A stretch of DNA of 64,000 nt from Arbacia lixula. Taxonomy: Eukaryota; Echinodermata; Echinoidea; Arbacioida; Arbaciidae. The notes beneath the pieces were generated by a model. The model saw nothing but the letters and a program-made list of their open reading frames with translations, was not told the origin of the DNA and did not search any database. The translations under genes and the position numbers were made by a program. The stretch is from assembly GCA_963669155.1 (NCBI GenBank), contig OZ022594.1:18655302-18719301 (forward strand), read 5' to 3'. Below are positions 11,501-23,572 of the stretch, piece by piece (within the stretch, counting starts at the first letter, position 1; every line of letters starts with the position of its first letter).

Positions 11501-14500
11501 GCCCTATATCCCCCTTACATACGAATTACATATCAATAATAAACAAAAAAATATATAAATTACATTACAAACAAAATGGGGAGGGGGGGGGGGGGTTGAA
11601 TCCCCAAACGCCCCCCCCCCCTAAATACGCGCCTGAACCATGGTATTACTGGAGAACTGGAGTCAGCACGAAGAGTAACTTATCCTACATCAGTCGCGTC
11701 CATGAATAGCACAACAGAATATTTGACGAGTTTGGTTCTTTGATCCAGTGACGATCGACCGCCGCAAAATATGCAAGACAAATTTTGGATGCATTTAGAG
11801 GAATATATATTCTATATGCGCAGAAGATTTCAGAACCACTTCATGTACCGAAGTGGATGTGCAGTATAGTAGTATACTTTATATTGATACGATTCTGTGA
11901 ATTTCAAACTATATTGTTGCTTCGTTTTTGTGATAAATTTAGAACACTGTAGAAAACATTTTCGTGTCCGGAGGTGTCCGAAAAAGTTACGGACCAAATT
12001 CTTTTTACAGTTTTATCAAAATTTCCCTTTGCTCACTCCAGAACTAATTCTCAGTGTGTGTAATAAGATCAGCTTTGAACTCCCAGTGAAGGCTGAACAG
12101 TTGACATATTTCTCAAACCAGATTTTCTTTTCTTATTCAGAGAAAGGCACTGCCTAATTAGAAATACAGCGTATTGTTTGAAACACCTGAACGTCTTGAT
12201 TTTTAATGAGGCGGCGGTCATCATAGATCAAAGGAAGTCTATCCGAGCACAGTCCATCATCCATGATAGGTCCATTACATTACTGATGTCAATCCAAAAC
12301 CCCTTTTCTGCCAGAAGCATCATGCATCATTAATGACACTGTGATGGTAGTTACTCGCAGATTGAAAGGTGTGATACACGATGGTCGGTGTTGTGTCCTG
12401 AATTAATTATCTGATACAAACAATTTTTTAGGTCCAAATTTGTCAAAAAGTGCACATTTCATTGCATATTTCAAGGATTTTTTTTTTACAAGGATAACAA
12501 TTAATAAATAAAATGTCTCAAAACCTGTTCGTAAAAAAATACTTCCTTTGACTTCATTTCAGCTTGAATCGAATTGTAATTGATATTTTTATTATTGCTA
12601 AAAGGTGTCAATTATGTGTGTATGTGTACCTTCATAAGCTTTAGATGACAGTTATTTTAATGCACTGTGTTCATGTTCCGCAAGAAAAAATGTTTGTCTG
12701 TTGTTAACCCCAAAGGTACAGATAATTTCGATAAAAGCACTAGTGAAATCCTAAACTCTGAAAAAGAACAACACACATACACATCCAAACGACCATCCAC
12801 TACTAATTCCAGAATCTAAATACATGTAGATTGATAACAAGGCTTAACAAAAACCCAAACTACGTTAAGACATTTCTTGACCACCTTCCTGTTAAATTAT
12901 CAGTCAAGAGTCCGACGAATCTTAGCTAGTCTATGTACTAGCATGTCAGAGGAAAGAATCCTCTCAATTTCTTTAACTTATAACAAATCGTTGAAATGAA
13001 ATGAAATCCGAATCCCGTGATGCCGACAGAACGGCCCAGAATTATTACGATATTACCCTTTAGCTTTAAGTAATGGTCATCTCGACAAGCGTATGTAACC
13101 ATGGTAACAGCATGTAGCCTAACAGTTTACGTCACATCTGTATTATTCTCAATCGTCGCAACATTTTTCTCTTCTGTTTTCAGCATGTCTAGAATCTGTT
13201 TTGGCTCCGAGGTTAATACAAAACCTACTCAATTGAAAAATTAAACAATATAATGGATCAAAATTATTCATCGCACAAAGAGAAGAAAAACAAACATGAA
13301 AGAATACCTAGAATTTTCATTGGAGAAAGTGAGAGGGCCGAGAAGATTAGAGGTCAGTGTTATGCGAGTGTTCTTTAATGTGACAGAGACAGCTGGTAAA
13401 GTTGCTTTGCTGAATCTTTGAAAATGTGAGCATACAGGGGGTTGTTTCACCAAGCTGTTCCTAAGCTAAGAACAACTGTACCCTAATTATTGTCCCCCAG
13501 TTTGTTCCTGTTTCAACATAGTCATGATGGTGGGAGCTAATTGCCAATAATTCTTATCAAACTCGACAAATCATAAACTTTGTACTTGTTAACAACAAGA
13601 CTTTTAACTTATAAAGATTAGATTTTAAATTTACCTGATGGGAATCAGAATCATTGAGAACATGATTCAGCACAAAAAGGGTCACAAATCGTGCGTAAAG
13701 TCGTTCGTAGCTATGGAGCAGCTTGGTGAAACCGGGTCCATGGTTAAACACCCCCAGGTCGGATAGAGCTGCGTCATCACGCTATTGTGATGCGCGCAAT
13801 TGTGTTTGTGCAGGTTGATGACTTAGGATACTGTACTTCAAGTCAGGAGCGAGGGATTTGGAATAACAGTAAACATTTGCTATTGGAACGAGGAATCAAC
13901 GTTATTCCAGGTCAACAGTGCTTCGGACCAGTATGCAGTGCGTACGATTGTTTGGAAGTCAGGGCATGGACGTACTGTTGTGTACAAACCACGGAAGACG
14001 ACACGACATGACCAGTTGTCATGGTTGTGCGACCGTGACTCGATCTACCCCCTGCACCCCTCGACCCCCATACACCCCTGCCCCCTCCAACCCCGCACAC
14101 ATCTTCATGCACAAACACATCATCTCAACATTATCTCACCTGTGTAGTTTATCATCTCCTTCATTAACTTTATGTTAGGGCGATCTGCGGTGATCTCACT
14201 CCTCTTCACGAATAGCTCTCGAGCGAGTTTGGCACTCGAGACCAGGACAACGGGCTCGCCGTCAATATCCACGAGGACAAGATCGCCATACCTTAAAGGA
14301 GCAGAGAAGGGGGGAAAGGTTGGTGAAGGGAGGTGGTGGTGCATGGTGATGGGGGTGCTGGGCATGGAGGCATTGGAGATAGATAGGGGATAGATAGGGA
14401 GTGGTAAAGATTGAAGTATAGAAACAGGTGAGAGGGGCAGAGAGAAGCAGGCATATAGACATGAGGTCGAGAAGTAGGTAGGGTAAGATTACCGTGAGGG

Positions 14501-14594
14501 AGAAATTTTATTGGAAGTGCAAGCTGAGCAAGCGTAGGAAAATGGAAGGGAAGACGTTATACCCTAAAAATATTTATACCATGTATACAGAGAT

Positions 14595-14643
<49 letters not shown>

Positions 14644-15073
14644 TGGGGTGGAGTGTGGGGATAAGATAGTGGCAAATAAAAGAGACAGAGTGCAGAGAGA
14701 GAGAGAGAGAGAGAAGGGGAAGTGGCAGGATCTACTTAAGCAAGACATTATTTTTTAATCACTTCACCGTTAAAATGGTAAGAATTTAAATAAAAATGAA
14801 TTGCTCCAATTCGAATAAAGGTTGATAATAATTAGCTTACGTTTTCTTCGAAGAGATAAGTAATTCCATGCGACTCTCCCGTTCGAAGTATGTTGCGATC
14901 ATATTCAGGGGAAATGGAATCTTTCTCGGTCCGGGTGGAAGCCTTTCCGCCTTACCGCCAACGAACTGGTGAACGATTCGGGCTACGAACAGCATGCACG
15001 TGATCGCCACCATTACGCCACTGACGTCGCACGCAGCGAGGAAACTCGTCATCATGCAGGAGATCGGACGCAA
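8396..15073 (-). CDS. Cytochrome P450, CYP2-clan, tandem gene A (complete, six exons)
   Basis: A membrane-bound haem-thiolate monooxygenase, expected on the ER and fed by NADPH-P450 reductase. Exons 14841-15073, 14140-14291, 11058-11295, 10360-10750, 9728-10055 and 8396-8574 join in phase into 506 codons with no stop or frameshift. An N-terminal hydrophobic anchor (about 18-38) precedes the hinge PPGP (46-49). The I-helix AGTETT is at 313-318, K-helix ExxR at 370-373 (EVLR), PDRF at 420-423 and the haem loop [12 protein letters not shown] at 444-455 with Cys452 as iron ligand. The C-helix WxxxR has Arg (137) in place of Trp. Intron 5 contains a TTAA MITE. The substrate cannot be told. Start: the first in-frame Met; a second pair of Mets is at 7-8. 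Clan assignment rests on motif style; a CYP number is not justified. Confidence 0.95.
8687..9164. mobile_element. TTAA-family MITE, copy 2 (in P450 A intron 5)
   Basis: The left end reads AGGGATAGTTCACCCTGAAA and the right end carries TTCAGAGTGGATTATCC followed by TTAA. The halves are inverted: both contain GTGACGTCACGTGCGA-type sequence and the AAACCTTCAC block. It lies about 112 bp from the exon 6 acceptor. Confidence 0.8.
9728..10055 (-). CDS. P450 gene A exon 5 (J to meander)
   Basis: Acceptor ATGTAAAG, donor GTACAA. Contains [10 protein letters not shown], the ExxR motif in [23 protein letters not shown] and [11 protein letters not shown]. It ends inside the haem-loop glycine codon. Confidence 0.96.
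10360..10750 (-). CDS. P450 gene A exon 4 (F-G region and I-helix)
   Basis: Acceptor CTGAACAG, donor GTAAGT. Holds the F-G region, [12 protein letters not shown] and the oxygen-activation motif AGTETT. 37 of 130 residues differ from gene B, 25 of them in the first 60. Confidence 0.95.
11058..11295 (-). CDS. P450 gene A exon 3 (C to E helices)
   Basis: Acceptor CACGCAG, donor GTGGGA. Contains [14 protein letters not shown] and NFGMGKR, then [19 protein letters not shown]. Only 3 of 78 residues differ from gene B. Confidence 0.95.
11655..12295 (-). repeat. Dispersed 0.65-0.7-kb repeat, copy 1
   Basis: Reverse-complement copy of the units at 31620-32345 and 50095-50815. Shared blocks include GACTTCCTTTGATCTATGA, AAGACGTTCAGGTG, the TTCAGCCTTC and GTCCGGAGGTG-type segments and GAATTTCAAACTATATTG. 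It sits in intron 2 of P450 A. Origin unknown; it may be a solo terminal repeat or a non-autonomous element. Confidence 0.7.
12296..14139. other. P450 A intron 2, remaining part
   Basis: AT-rich intronic sequence, no exon or RNA gene recognised. A C-rich stretch (about 14040-14100) lies directly before the exon 2 donor. Confidence 0.5.
14140..14291 (-). CDS. P450 gene A exon 2
   Basis: Acceptor TTTAAG, donor GTGAGA. Fifty full codons, [20 protein letters not shown] through the B-C region ending INYT. It differs from the same exon of gene B at 12 of 50 residues, ten of them in the last 20 (SRS1 region). Confidence 0.95.
14595..14714. repeat. (GA)n microsatellites in P450 A intron 1
   Basis: Two GA runs (about 14597-14641 and 14694-14713). 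Intron 1 of gene B carries GA runs at the same relative place (35107-35205), so the microsatellite predates the duplication or arose twice. Confidence 0.95.
14841..15073 (-). CDS. P450 gene A exon 1
   Basis: Encodes the signal anchor and the [13 protein letters not shown] hinge, then [15 protein letters not shown]. The donor is GTAAGC after two bases of a Thr codon. Confidence 0.92.
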
Positions 15074-16190
15074 TCACACGAGCAGGTGACGAGTGACAGT
15101 ACAATGCAACCAAAGCGTCGATCTCAATCTCCTGTGTCGGTATGTAAGCAAGAACTCCTCTCGACGAACGGACAAATCGATATGTATACAATCGACTATT
15201 GTTTGCGAGGGCCTATAAATCTGGTTAGTGTGTTTCAGCAGGGATGTGTTATGGAAGGATACGAAACAACTTTCTTTCTCTGAACCCATGCGTGCCACCG
15301 CCGAAAAATTATGTGGTCTCAGCATGTGCTTCTCAGGTGTTTTAACAACAGGATTGCGTAGCAACGGTTTCTCAGAGAGAACTAAATAAATGTAGAGTCT
15401 TATTTCGCTTGTCCAGTTCTGTTGGATTGCATCAATACTTTTGTGAGGAAAAGAGATATCAGCGAACAAAAATAAACATTTTTTTTCTAGTAAAATATCT
15501 CAGTTACACGCAAATGCACACAAACTCTGTCGATGGAGATAAACAGCTTACGATTTTGATAATGATTGAATCCCACATTTGCGGAAATCTGCGGAAAGTG
15601 CAGAAATTTGTTAAGTGTGTTAGTAGGAATATTATCTTGAATTTCCGTTCGTGCATCATTCAACAATTATTAAGAAGAAAACCGAGTACAGGATCTTTAG
15701 TGGTGTTGTCCTTAACTTTCTTGGAAATTGCAAAATAATGTGATAAGAAACACAGCTTCGAGAGACAAAATAGGGAATTAAAGATATTGCTTTCCAAGTT
15801 AACTACAGCTAAATGTCGGTGACGCGCATGGGACATTGAAGCATTGTAGTGATTGTGGAATGCTTTTGACATTCATTAGCAGGCTTATAGTATCCATACA
15901 GATGTTTGAATATATTATGCTCCAGTTGTCCCTCCTTCCTGACACATCCCTGGTTTCAGTCCGATCAGGGTCCATGGTCCGATCATGGTCCGATCATGGC
16001 GTATAGCGGGAGTATTGACAAGAACCGATATACCGTCTACAAAATAATACTGCGATCTTGCGCACGCGCTTTCTGTTTATCATTCGGTGCACCCTGGCGT
16101 TAACCCTTTGTCTGTCAGATGAACGGTGCTTTATGGGACTTTCGTGTATTGTGGAAGAAAGACGCTTATGGCACACAAATTAATGCTTTA
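15074..16190. other. 5' flank of P450 A, no gene seen
   Basis: Must include the P450 A promoter. No TATA box or CpG island is convincing. Short open frames here look non-coding. Confidence 0.4.
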
Positions 16191-17449
16191 TACCCCCCAT
16201 CTCACTAGAGGGCGATTCCGCTGCGATCGTCAAAAAATCGACAAAGCATGGTATATCGTAGCTTGATCGTGGCTTGATCTTTTCAATCTTCTCTGTCGTA
16301 CCTTGATCTTTTCTGAAGCGGCAAGGATCGCTACTATCTTCCTAGTCGCCTCAAAATTGTGAACATGTTCAAAACTTACGTAGCGAGAGCGCGGAGGTGC
16401 TAAAGCGCATCATAATCGAGTCATGAGCGCATTACAAACGACATATTCGTAGCTGTAACGGAGCTCCAACGCATAAAGCGTAGTAGAAGCGCATTAAAAG
16501 TGGCACCGGTCGCCCGTGTGTTCAGGCCCGTTCGCAAAACGAAACTGCCACGCTGCTTCCGTTTACAGGGCGACTGCCTTGCGCTCGACACGCTTTACAC
16601 CGCTTCCACCGCGACGCTTTCTCCTTTGGGTGGCATGTGGCACACGCGTTCTCAGCCCGCTGCAGGCATTCGTGTTGCGCTTTTGCTGCGCCGCTGATGA
16701 CAGCTATAAAAACGCTGTGCCGATGGTGGCGGATTATCACATTAGCAACAGATTACGAGGCGACACCACGACGTTTTCAAACATGCGTCCCAGAAAAAGG
16801 ACCAAAAAAGGGATAGCTGCCCAAGCAAACCCCTGTTATGCCGGCGGTCCAAGAGAAAGATCAAGAGGTTATGGTGGAGGTAGAGGAGGAGGAGGAGGGG
16901 GGGGGGGGGGGGGGGGCAGGAGCAGGAAGATGATGAAAATCTTACTGCTGAGTCAGCTGAAAAGTAAAAAAAGACGCTCACATATCTTGATAACGAACAG
17001 GAGGAAAGTACGGTGGAATGGCTTATTGACAATGCGGTCATCTACAACAAGAAGATGAGAGGTTGGCAACCGACTGAAGAATGTCTCATGTGCCGCGATT
17101 AAAATTGCCGATTGCTTGAAATCATTTCAAGAGCCCATCATGAACGTAACACAATCGCTCCATTCGTAGCACCACCGTAGCGAGGTCCTAATTAGGGCAC
17201 GAGCCTCGTTGTATACGGTCGCTTTGATCGCAGAAGCAGTGCATCACATCTGCCTCGAATCGTGGTAAGAGTGTGGCAGCGTCGTACTATCAGCGTCTTT
17301 CTATCGCCTTCAGCGCAGGTCGATCGCAGTGAATTTGCAGTGCAATCGCCTAGCATGCTAAAAATAGAATTCGAGGAAGATTCTGCTACCCTTTGCGGGA
17401 TTAACACAGATCGCCATGGTCACCATGATCGCCTTCCTAGATGGGGGTA
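16191..17449. mobile_element. PIF/Harbinger-type DNA transposon, non-autonomous or decayed
   Basis: Starts TACCCCCCATCT and ends with the complement AGATGGGGGTA, flanked on both sides by TTA (16188-16190 and 17450-17452), the target duplication characteristic of PIF/Harbinger. GATCG-type motifs recur near both ends. Inside is a decayed ORF with a MADF-like segment. No DDE transposase is present in the 1.26 kb. Confidence 0.8.
16783..17101 (+). pseudogene. Decayed MADF-like ORF inside the Harbinger element
   Basis: An ATG at 16783 opens MRPRKRTKKGIAAQAN; after a one-base shift an acidic stretch follows (PAVQEKDQEVMVEVEEEEE), then a G tract, a stop (in AEK-stop), and finally VEWLIDNAVIYNKKMRGW. 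The last part matches the start of MADF domains, DNA-binding proteins commonly carried by PIF/Harbinger elements. A TATAAAA sits about 78 bp upstream (16704). Two or more disruptions make it non-functional. Family assignment rests on a short motif. Confidence 0.55.
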
Positions 17450-17452
17450 TTA

Positions 17453-20132
17453 AAATAGCAATGGTGGGAACGCGTTGTCCCCTTTTCGAGGGCTCCATCA
17501 TGAAAAAGGTTGAAATAACCGGGTCTGGAGGAAAGACTAGGGTCGGTTCTCATGTTATTCCACAGGAATGAGATAATGGGGTCTTAGTTTGGAAGAAGTC
17601 ACTGTTTTTTAATAATCGAGTCTGGAGTGGAGACTTCGTTCAATATTCATCTTATTCCAGAGGAATAAGATGGGGTATAATTTCTAAAGGTTAAAAAATG
17701 TAAACCGATCAGGGGAAATGACCACGCTCTTAACCCATGCTTTATCACATTGTCTTGGCTTGGAAGATGGTGGGGTCTTAGTTTTAAATTGATTGTTTTT
17801 TATTTGTTTTTATCTTATTTGTGATACAACCATGTCTGAAGGAAAAACTAGCCTCGATTTTCATGTTATTCCACAGGAATAATCTAATGGGTTCTTGGTT
17901 TTGAATGTATAAAAACAATGAAATAATCGGGTCTGGAATAAAGACTGCGCGTTTTATCCATGCTTTAGTACAGGGTTTCAGTTTTCAAGAAATTCGACAA
18001 TCTATTCCCTAAAATTTATTACATTTGTGGTTAAAGTGTTATCTCATTTGTGGGCGTTATTACATTTGTGGGCGATTATTACATTTGTGGGTGTAACCAT
18101 GGCCAGAACCATGGCCACGTTTCTCAACAGGAAGGGAAGCTGGTCTCAGCCCCCCCCCCCCCCCACCCCACCCCACCCAATCCTTTGATTGCATATGTCT
18201 ATAATAAGTGGTACGTATCAATCCTGAAAAATTGATAAGAAATTATGTCAATATTTGTAAAAAAAAAAAAAGAAAAAAAAAGAAATGATAGGAACATTTA
18301 TGAAGCACTCCCATTGTACAGAGTGTCCTTATGAAAGCCTTTACAAATTCACCCTGCTAATTGGGACTTAGTTTTGTTTAAATGAATAGGTATCGTAGTT
18401 AGCATGTTCAGAGGTCTTTCTCATTATCTTTATCTCTTTCTTTTATTTACAGGTCTTCCACACTAAAATGTATTCACTTCTGTTACATGTGTTACATCTT
18501 ACCTCTGAAATTGCTTCTTCATTGAAACGACACATGCCCACTCGCCCAGGGTTTAAATATTGTACGTATGGTTGAATTGATTATTTTGGTATGATTTGCG
18601 GTTTCGAGGGTCCTCGTCTTTGTTTTATTAAAATCATCATGTACAGTAATTTGCATAATAACAATCCACTCAAGTTTCGAGGTGCTTGGGACCAAGGCAT
18701 TTGCTCTTGCTCTTTGCCCCTCTATTTCTATTCAGTTTTCATCTCTCTTTATCTTTCTCTCTATCTCCCGATATCTCTTTCTCAATCTTCCTTTCTTGCC
18801 CCCAACACCCCCACTGTGGCCTACACCCTCTTTACACATCACAGGTAGTTTTGACTGAATTACTAAAAGTAGAAGCAAGTATTAAAGCATAATCATATTC
18901 ACACTCTATAATATATCATTACCATAACTTGCAAATGTGACATTTCTTCATTAACAACATTTTATGAGATACAATAGGCCTACTGCCATTAATGTTTCTC
19001 TTCTTATTTTTTAGGCAGATCCATTGAGTACGCAGTACGTGTAACAATCAAGCAATGGATTATATATGTGCTAATTCATGTGTATCAACCGTTATCATAA
19101 ACAAAACATATGTGTATAATATATAAAGTGAGCAATACATACAAATTCTTTAGCATTTACAACATTTTTCTAAAGGACTCAGACGAATTCCAATATCATA
19201 AATGTATACTTATCTAAACTGAGCAAAAATCATCACAATATGGAGTCATTTCTTGCTACACAAAACATCTCAGTGGAAAAATGATTCCTCTGACATTGTT
19301 ACGAAGCTACTTGTACTTGAGATGTGCTTGAAAATAAGTGGGCAACTTATGGGAAGAACTATATAAGAACTTTGATAGAAGTGGGAATGAATGATAAACA
19401 TCCACAAAATATGTTAACTATGATAAATAGCTTCAAATAAAAATGGACTGTCATCTCTTATTTAACATGTTTTATACATTTATACTTTGACATTTTGAAC
19501 TAAAGTTCACATGGACACCTGACGCACTGTTCAATGCACATGCATGCATCTCTGAGTTTTGAGGATTAGAGATTCCAACATTTACAAGCAGCTCTAAACA
19601 AGCACTGTACAACATGTCCAATATCTCCACAAGTCACAAGAAAATTGACAAATTCTCCTTGCAGTACATTCATTGGAAGGGATTTTGATACCTCAATATG
19701 AAAAAAAGTGAAAGTCTTCGATTAGTACAGCTTGAAATACGTGTAAACTGTACAATTATAGCAATTTTCAACTACTTCTTCAAGTGTCTCAAAATGGCAA
19801 ACTATTCTTGCTACCTTCATCTCAACTGAGTTTGAAACATGAATTTAAAACATGTGAATTTGTGTCTAGAACTTGTATCTAAGAATTCTCTTCGAAATGA
19901 TTGACTTACTCTTCTTGGAGTACATCGCAAGTGAGTATTAGTGAGTATTAGATACATGAATAAAAAATAAAAAGAAAAAAGTGGAATAGTCTTCTTTTAA
20001 TTTTGATTTTGATACATGAATATTAAACAGATGACAACCTCTTCTGTACATCAATTTAAATTCTCTACCATTCGAAGCAGGTCGATAGAAAAGTGATAAA
20101 TTACACTTGCAGTAGCTTTTTCTAAAGACATG
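17453..20132. other. Intergenic AT-rich stretch, no gene seen
   Basis: Contains partly repeated blocks at 17500-17960 (GGTCTGGA, CATGTTATTCCACAGGAAT twice) and ATTACATTTGTGGGCG repeated near 18050, a C tract at 18151-18166 and A-rich runs. No exon with convincing splice sites and protein similarity was found. Confidence 0.45.
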
Positions 20133-20290
20133 GGCCCCGTTGCATAAAGCTTGCCATTAATGGTAACTCTGTCATCAATTGTAACTGCCATGGTAACATC
20201 ACTCAACAGCCAATCAAATTGAAGGTTTCCATAGAAGTTGCCATTGATAGCAAAGTTACTATCCATGGTAAGTTTTATGCAACGTGGCCA
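20133..20290. repeat. Foldback MITE with GTTGCATAAA ends, copy 1
   Basis: Ends GGCCCCGTTGCATAAA and TTTATGCAACGTGGCC are inverted repeats, with internal TAATGGTAAC and CAATCAAATT blocks. A second copy at 31190-31360 shares the same blocks in the same order. Confidence 0.75.
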
Positions 20291-20321
20291 TGGTGTGGCG
20301 ATGGTGCAGGGGCATAGACAA

Positions 20322-20397
20322 CGGGAGGGGGGGGGGGGGTGGGGGGGGAGGGGATGAGGGGGATGGAATGTACAATCATCCCCCCCCCCTCCCAGGT
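20322..20397. repeat. G tract then C tract
   Basis: A run of about 30 mostly G bases followed within 40 bp by a C tract; the pair could fold back or form quadruplex structures. Confidence 0.9.
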
Positions 20398-20639
20398 TTG
20401 GGGGAATTATATTTGCTTACTCAATAAGTCATAATGATGATAATGATATTAAAAATGATAGTGATAACAATTGTAATATTAATAATAATAATCATAATGA
20501 TGATGATATTAATCCTCATCATTGTTGTAATCATGTTTATTGGTATTAGCCGCATTCACACGAAGAAAGCCAATTCAGACGGTAAAAAAGAGAAAATCTT
20601 ACAAGTATTTTGTGGTTATCTTGTGGTTTGTCTTCACTA

Positions 20640-21275
20640 AGCAAAATAGCATAACTTTTTATCAAAGAGATTTTGGGCAAAATAATTTGACAGGATTGAT
20701 TCTCACCTGATTGACTAACTTCTCTGTGAAAATCACATTAATCCAAATATCCAATAAGTCATGCGTGAGTGGGCAAATTTAAGAGGCAAAAATGCAACTA
20801 TTCAAAAGTCTCAAGGGTAATTTGGGGTTTCTGTCATATGAGTTTTTGATGAATTCCAGTCTGGTGCATTACTTATGTCCTTTCACTGTTTATCATCCAT
20901 CTCTCGATGCACTTACACCTATCCCGACATTAAACCCATTTAACCCGTTTAGAAAATACTCCCCTCTGGAATTTTAAAAACCCTTTATTTTTGTAAAAAA
21001 AAATACAACTGGACATTTTGACAAAGATGACCTGTTATGTAAATATTGGAACATTAAAACTCGCAAAAAATAAAAAAATGCCAAAATGTACTGTTAAAAC
21101 AATTACCCTTTTGACTTTTGACAAATCTACATTTTTTGCCTTCAAAATTTGCCCACTCATGCATGACTAATTGGATTAATGTGATTTTCACACAGAGGTT
21201 AGTCAATAAGTTAAGGAACAATCCTGCAAATTATTTTGCCCAAAACTGCTTCGATAAGAAGTTATGCTATCATGC
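20640..21275. repeat. 635-bp long inverted repeat (foldback), copy 1
   Basis: The left arm has ATAGCATAACTTTTTATC, TTTTGGGCAAAATAATTTG and GAAAATCACATTAATCCAA; the right arm has the reverse complement of the same series. A homologous foldback occurs at 58183-58887, and both copies are followed by a G-rich then T-rich stretch ending TTTTTTGTTG. Confidence 0.8.
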
Positions 21276-21435
21276 TTAGGGAGGGGGGTTCCTTTTTTGT
21301 TGCGTTTAGAAAACAAAAACACGTGGTGAGTCCGCTAAGCAGAGGGCCTTGTCTTCCTTAACTTTTTAAGGGGAAAATATATGTGAGTGTGTCCCTTACA
21401 TAATTCACAGCATGAATTGATTTTCGGATTCTAGG

Positions 21436-21858
21436 ATGGCTCATAATAAGAAGCTGAAAACATCAAAGATCACTTCTTTTTCAAGCATAATGAGAAAGAA
21501 GAACATGATAGCGAATAGCCGTCTACATCAAAATCGGATAATGTCGGAGAAAGGCCTGTTCTTACGGAAGTTAAACCAGAAGAAAGTGCCGTTGAGGGTG
21601 ATGGAGCATCTGAGGCGAAAGATGATGATGAAACTGATGCCGGTTTTAATGACTGGGTTAGCCCCAATCACCCCACCTTCTTCCATTCCCGTACAAGAAA
21701 CTAAACCGCAGAAAATTCTGTTTCAAGCCAAATGGTACCCAAACTACCCCTTGATCCATTACGAACCCTCCCTGCAAAATATGTGTCAGTCCATTCCGTA
21801 CTCGTATGCCACGGTGTGTAGATCTCGTCGAAACGATGACTGTCCATTTAAGGCGTAG
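21436..21858 (+). pseudogene. hAT/TTF-type transposase N-terminal remnant
   Basis: Coding-like sequence is spread over frames. One frame gives ERPVLTEVKPEESAVEGDG and DDDETDAGFNDWVSPNHPTF; another gives FQAKWYPNYPLIHYEPSLQN. The latter resembles the start of TTF-type zinc finger domains (FQ-KW---YPWI-YD) in hAT-derived genes. Stops and frameshifts separate the parts, so it is a remnant. Assignment is from motif memory only. Confidence 0.4.
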
Positions 21859-21999
21859 TACAATGTATGTGTGTGTGTGTGTGTGTGAGTATGTGTGTGT
21901 GTGCGTGTGCGTGTGTGTGTGTGTTATTCTACTTCATTAAGTATGCATCAGATTGCACGATTTCAAGTTCAAAATTGCAAAAGCTCCCTACCGTGGGAG

Positions 22000-22190
22000 G
22001 GGGGACGTAACCCCTCCCACACCCTCCACCGGCTCGGTCGCTTCGCTCCCTCGCTCGGGCGCTTTTCGCGCCCTCTCGAGCGTTGGCAGCCCAGTCATCC
22101 CCCCAGGTGTACGAACCTGTCTACGCCACTGCGATGGTGTGACCTTTACACAGAACGGAAGCCATAAACTCCATACTAGCCGGCCTTGAT
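22000..22190. other. GC- and CpG-rich patch
   Basis: A short block rich in CCCTCC and CGCTCG motifs stands out from its AT-rich surroundings and is probably a repeat fragment. No gene can be assigned. Confidence 0.35.
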
Positions 22191-22377
22191 CGTGCACATC
22201 CACGTCAAGTTTATACCATCACTTTATCTGGCACAATAATGTTTAAAAACTTGAAAGTGTTACGTCGAGTTGTGTTCTTTTAGGACCTGGAAAGCATCAC
22301 GAATCAGTCATGTGCCTCAGCAGCGACAAATTTGCCAGTTGGCCCATTTTCATCCCATTCTCGTTGTTGACTGAAAG

Positions 22378-22870
22378 AGGAAACTCCACCCTGAAATTGA
22401 CTTGGTTTTAATAAAAGCAGAAACATGAAAGTAATGAAGGTTTGACAAAAATCCGGACAAAACAGGGTTATGATTTTTTCACATTCTTTATTAATTTTGA
22501 TTTCACTCGCAAGCTACTCCGCTCTAAGCTGTGTAATATTTTTTTGTGAAAAAGTCCATCTTCTCAAAAGAATGTAACATTTACCTGTGCATTTGATTAT
22601 CAGAAAGTACAGTGTATATGTCTTTACAAACATATACATTATACATCTATGAAAAAGATTTGTTCCTCCATCCGCATAAGATGAAAAGAGGAAATGTATG
22701 GAATCATACAACACACAACAGAAAAAACAGGTCAGCTCGCAAGTTACGTCACAAAATCAAACCTTTTGACCCTTTGACGGATTTTCGTCAAACCTTTACT
22801 ACTCTGTTGCATTTTTTTTTTACTGATGTAATGAAAACCGATTCAAGTTCAGGGTGGAATTTCTCTTTAA
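22378..22870. mobile_element. TTAA-family MITE, copy 3
   Basis: Left half has CCACCCTGAAATTGACTTGG and AATAAAAGCAGAAACATGAA; right half has GATTTTCGTCAAACC and TTCAGGGTGGAATT before TTAA (22867-22870). Confidence 0.7.
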
Positions 22871-23572
22871 CACGTGTTTTATGATTTTTTTTTTGTATGG
22901 GTTTCATTGCACTATTACAGATTGAAAATGAGTAAATTAGTGAGTGCATGTACTATGACTGTCAAAACAAACGTGATGAGATGCATGTAATAAACCAGCG
23001 GAAACAGGTAAAGCGGTCGAAAAAGTAGGAATTGTACGTGATATCGTGTCCTTTATAAGCAAGTCGGAATGAGTGCATTAAATGTGTGAAAACTCAAGAA
23101 CATTACCTGGCTAGGTACTGTGGGGGTTAAGGTTATTGGAATATCGAACCGATCTTTTGGTGCTTGCACAATGATAGTGGGAGCGGCCGATTGGTATAGA
23201 CTATTTAGGTTGTAACCACGTGGTCTTACAAACAGATATTAAGCTGCAAATCAAATTGATCAGTTCAAAAGCAAGGCGGAACAAATATGTGCCATTAGAC
23301 TGTTGAGTTATTGGAAAACCGATGTTTCCGGGAGCGGTCAAAGAATTACAGACGTTTTCTGGTTCACACGCGTTGCTATCAAATTTAGCAGAACAGTAGT
23401 AAGTCGGGACTAAGTACTGTTGTACCATTTGAATAACGAACATCTCCTCTTGGTTATTGCACATGCAACGTAAGCGTTGAAATAATACAGACTCATTTTT
23501 ATATTCAGACTCGTTCTTCTACCGACCGATTTCAAACGTAACACTCGTATAGTGTACCAAGTTGAACAGATC

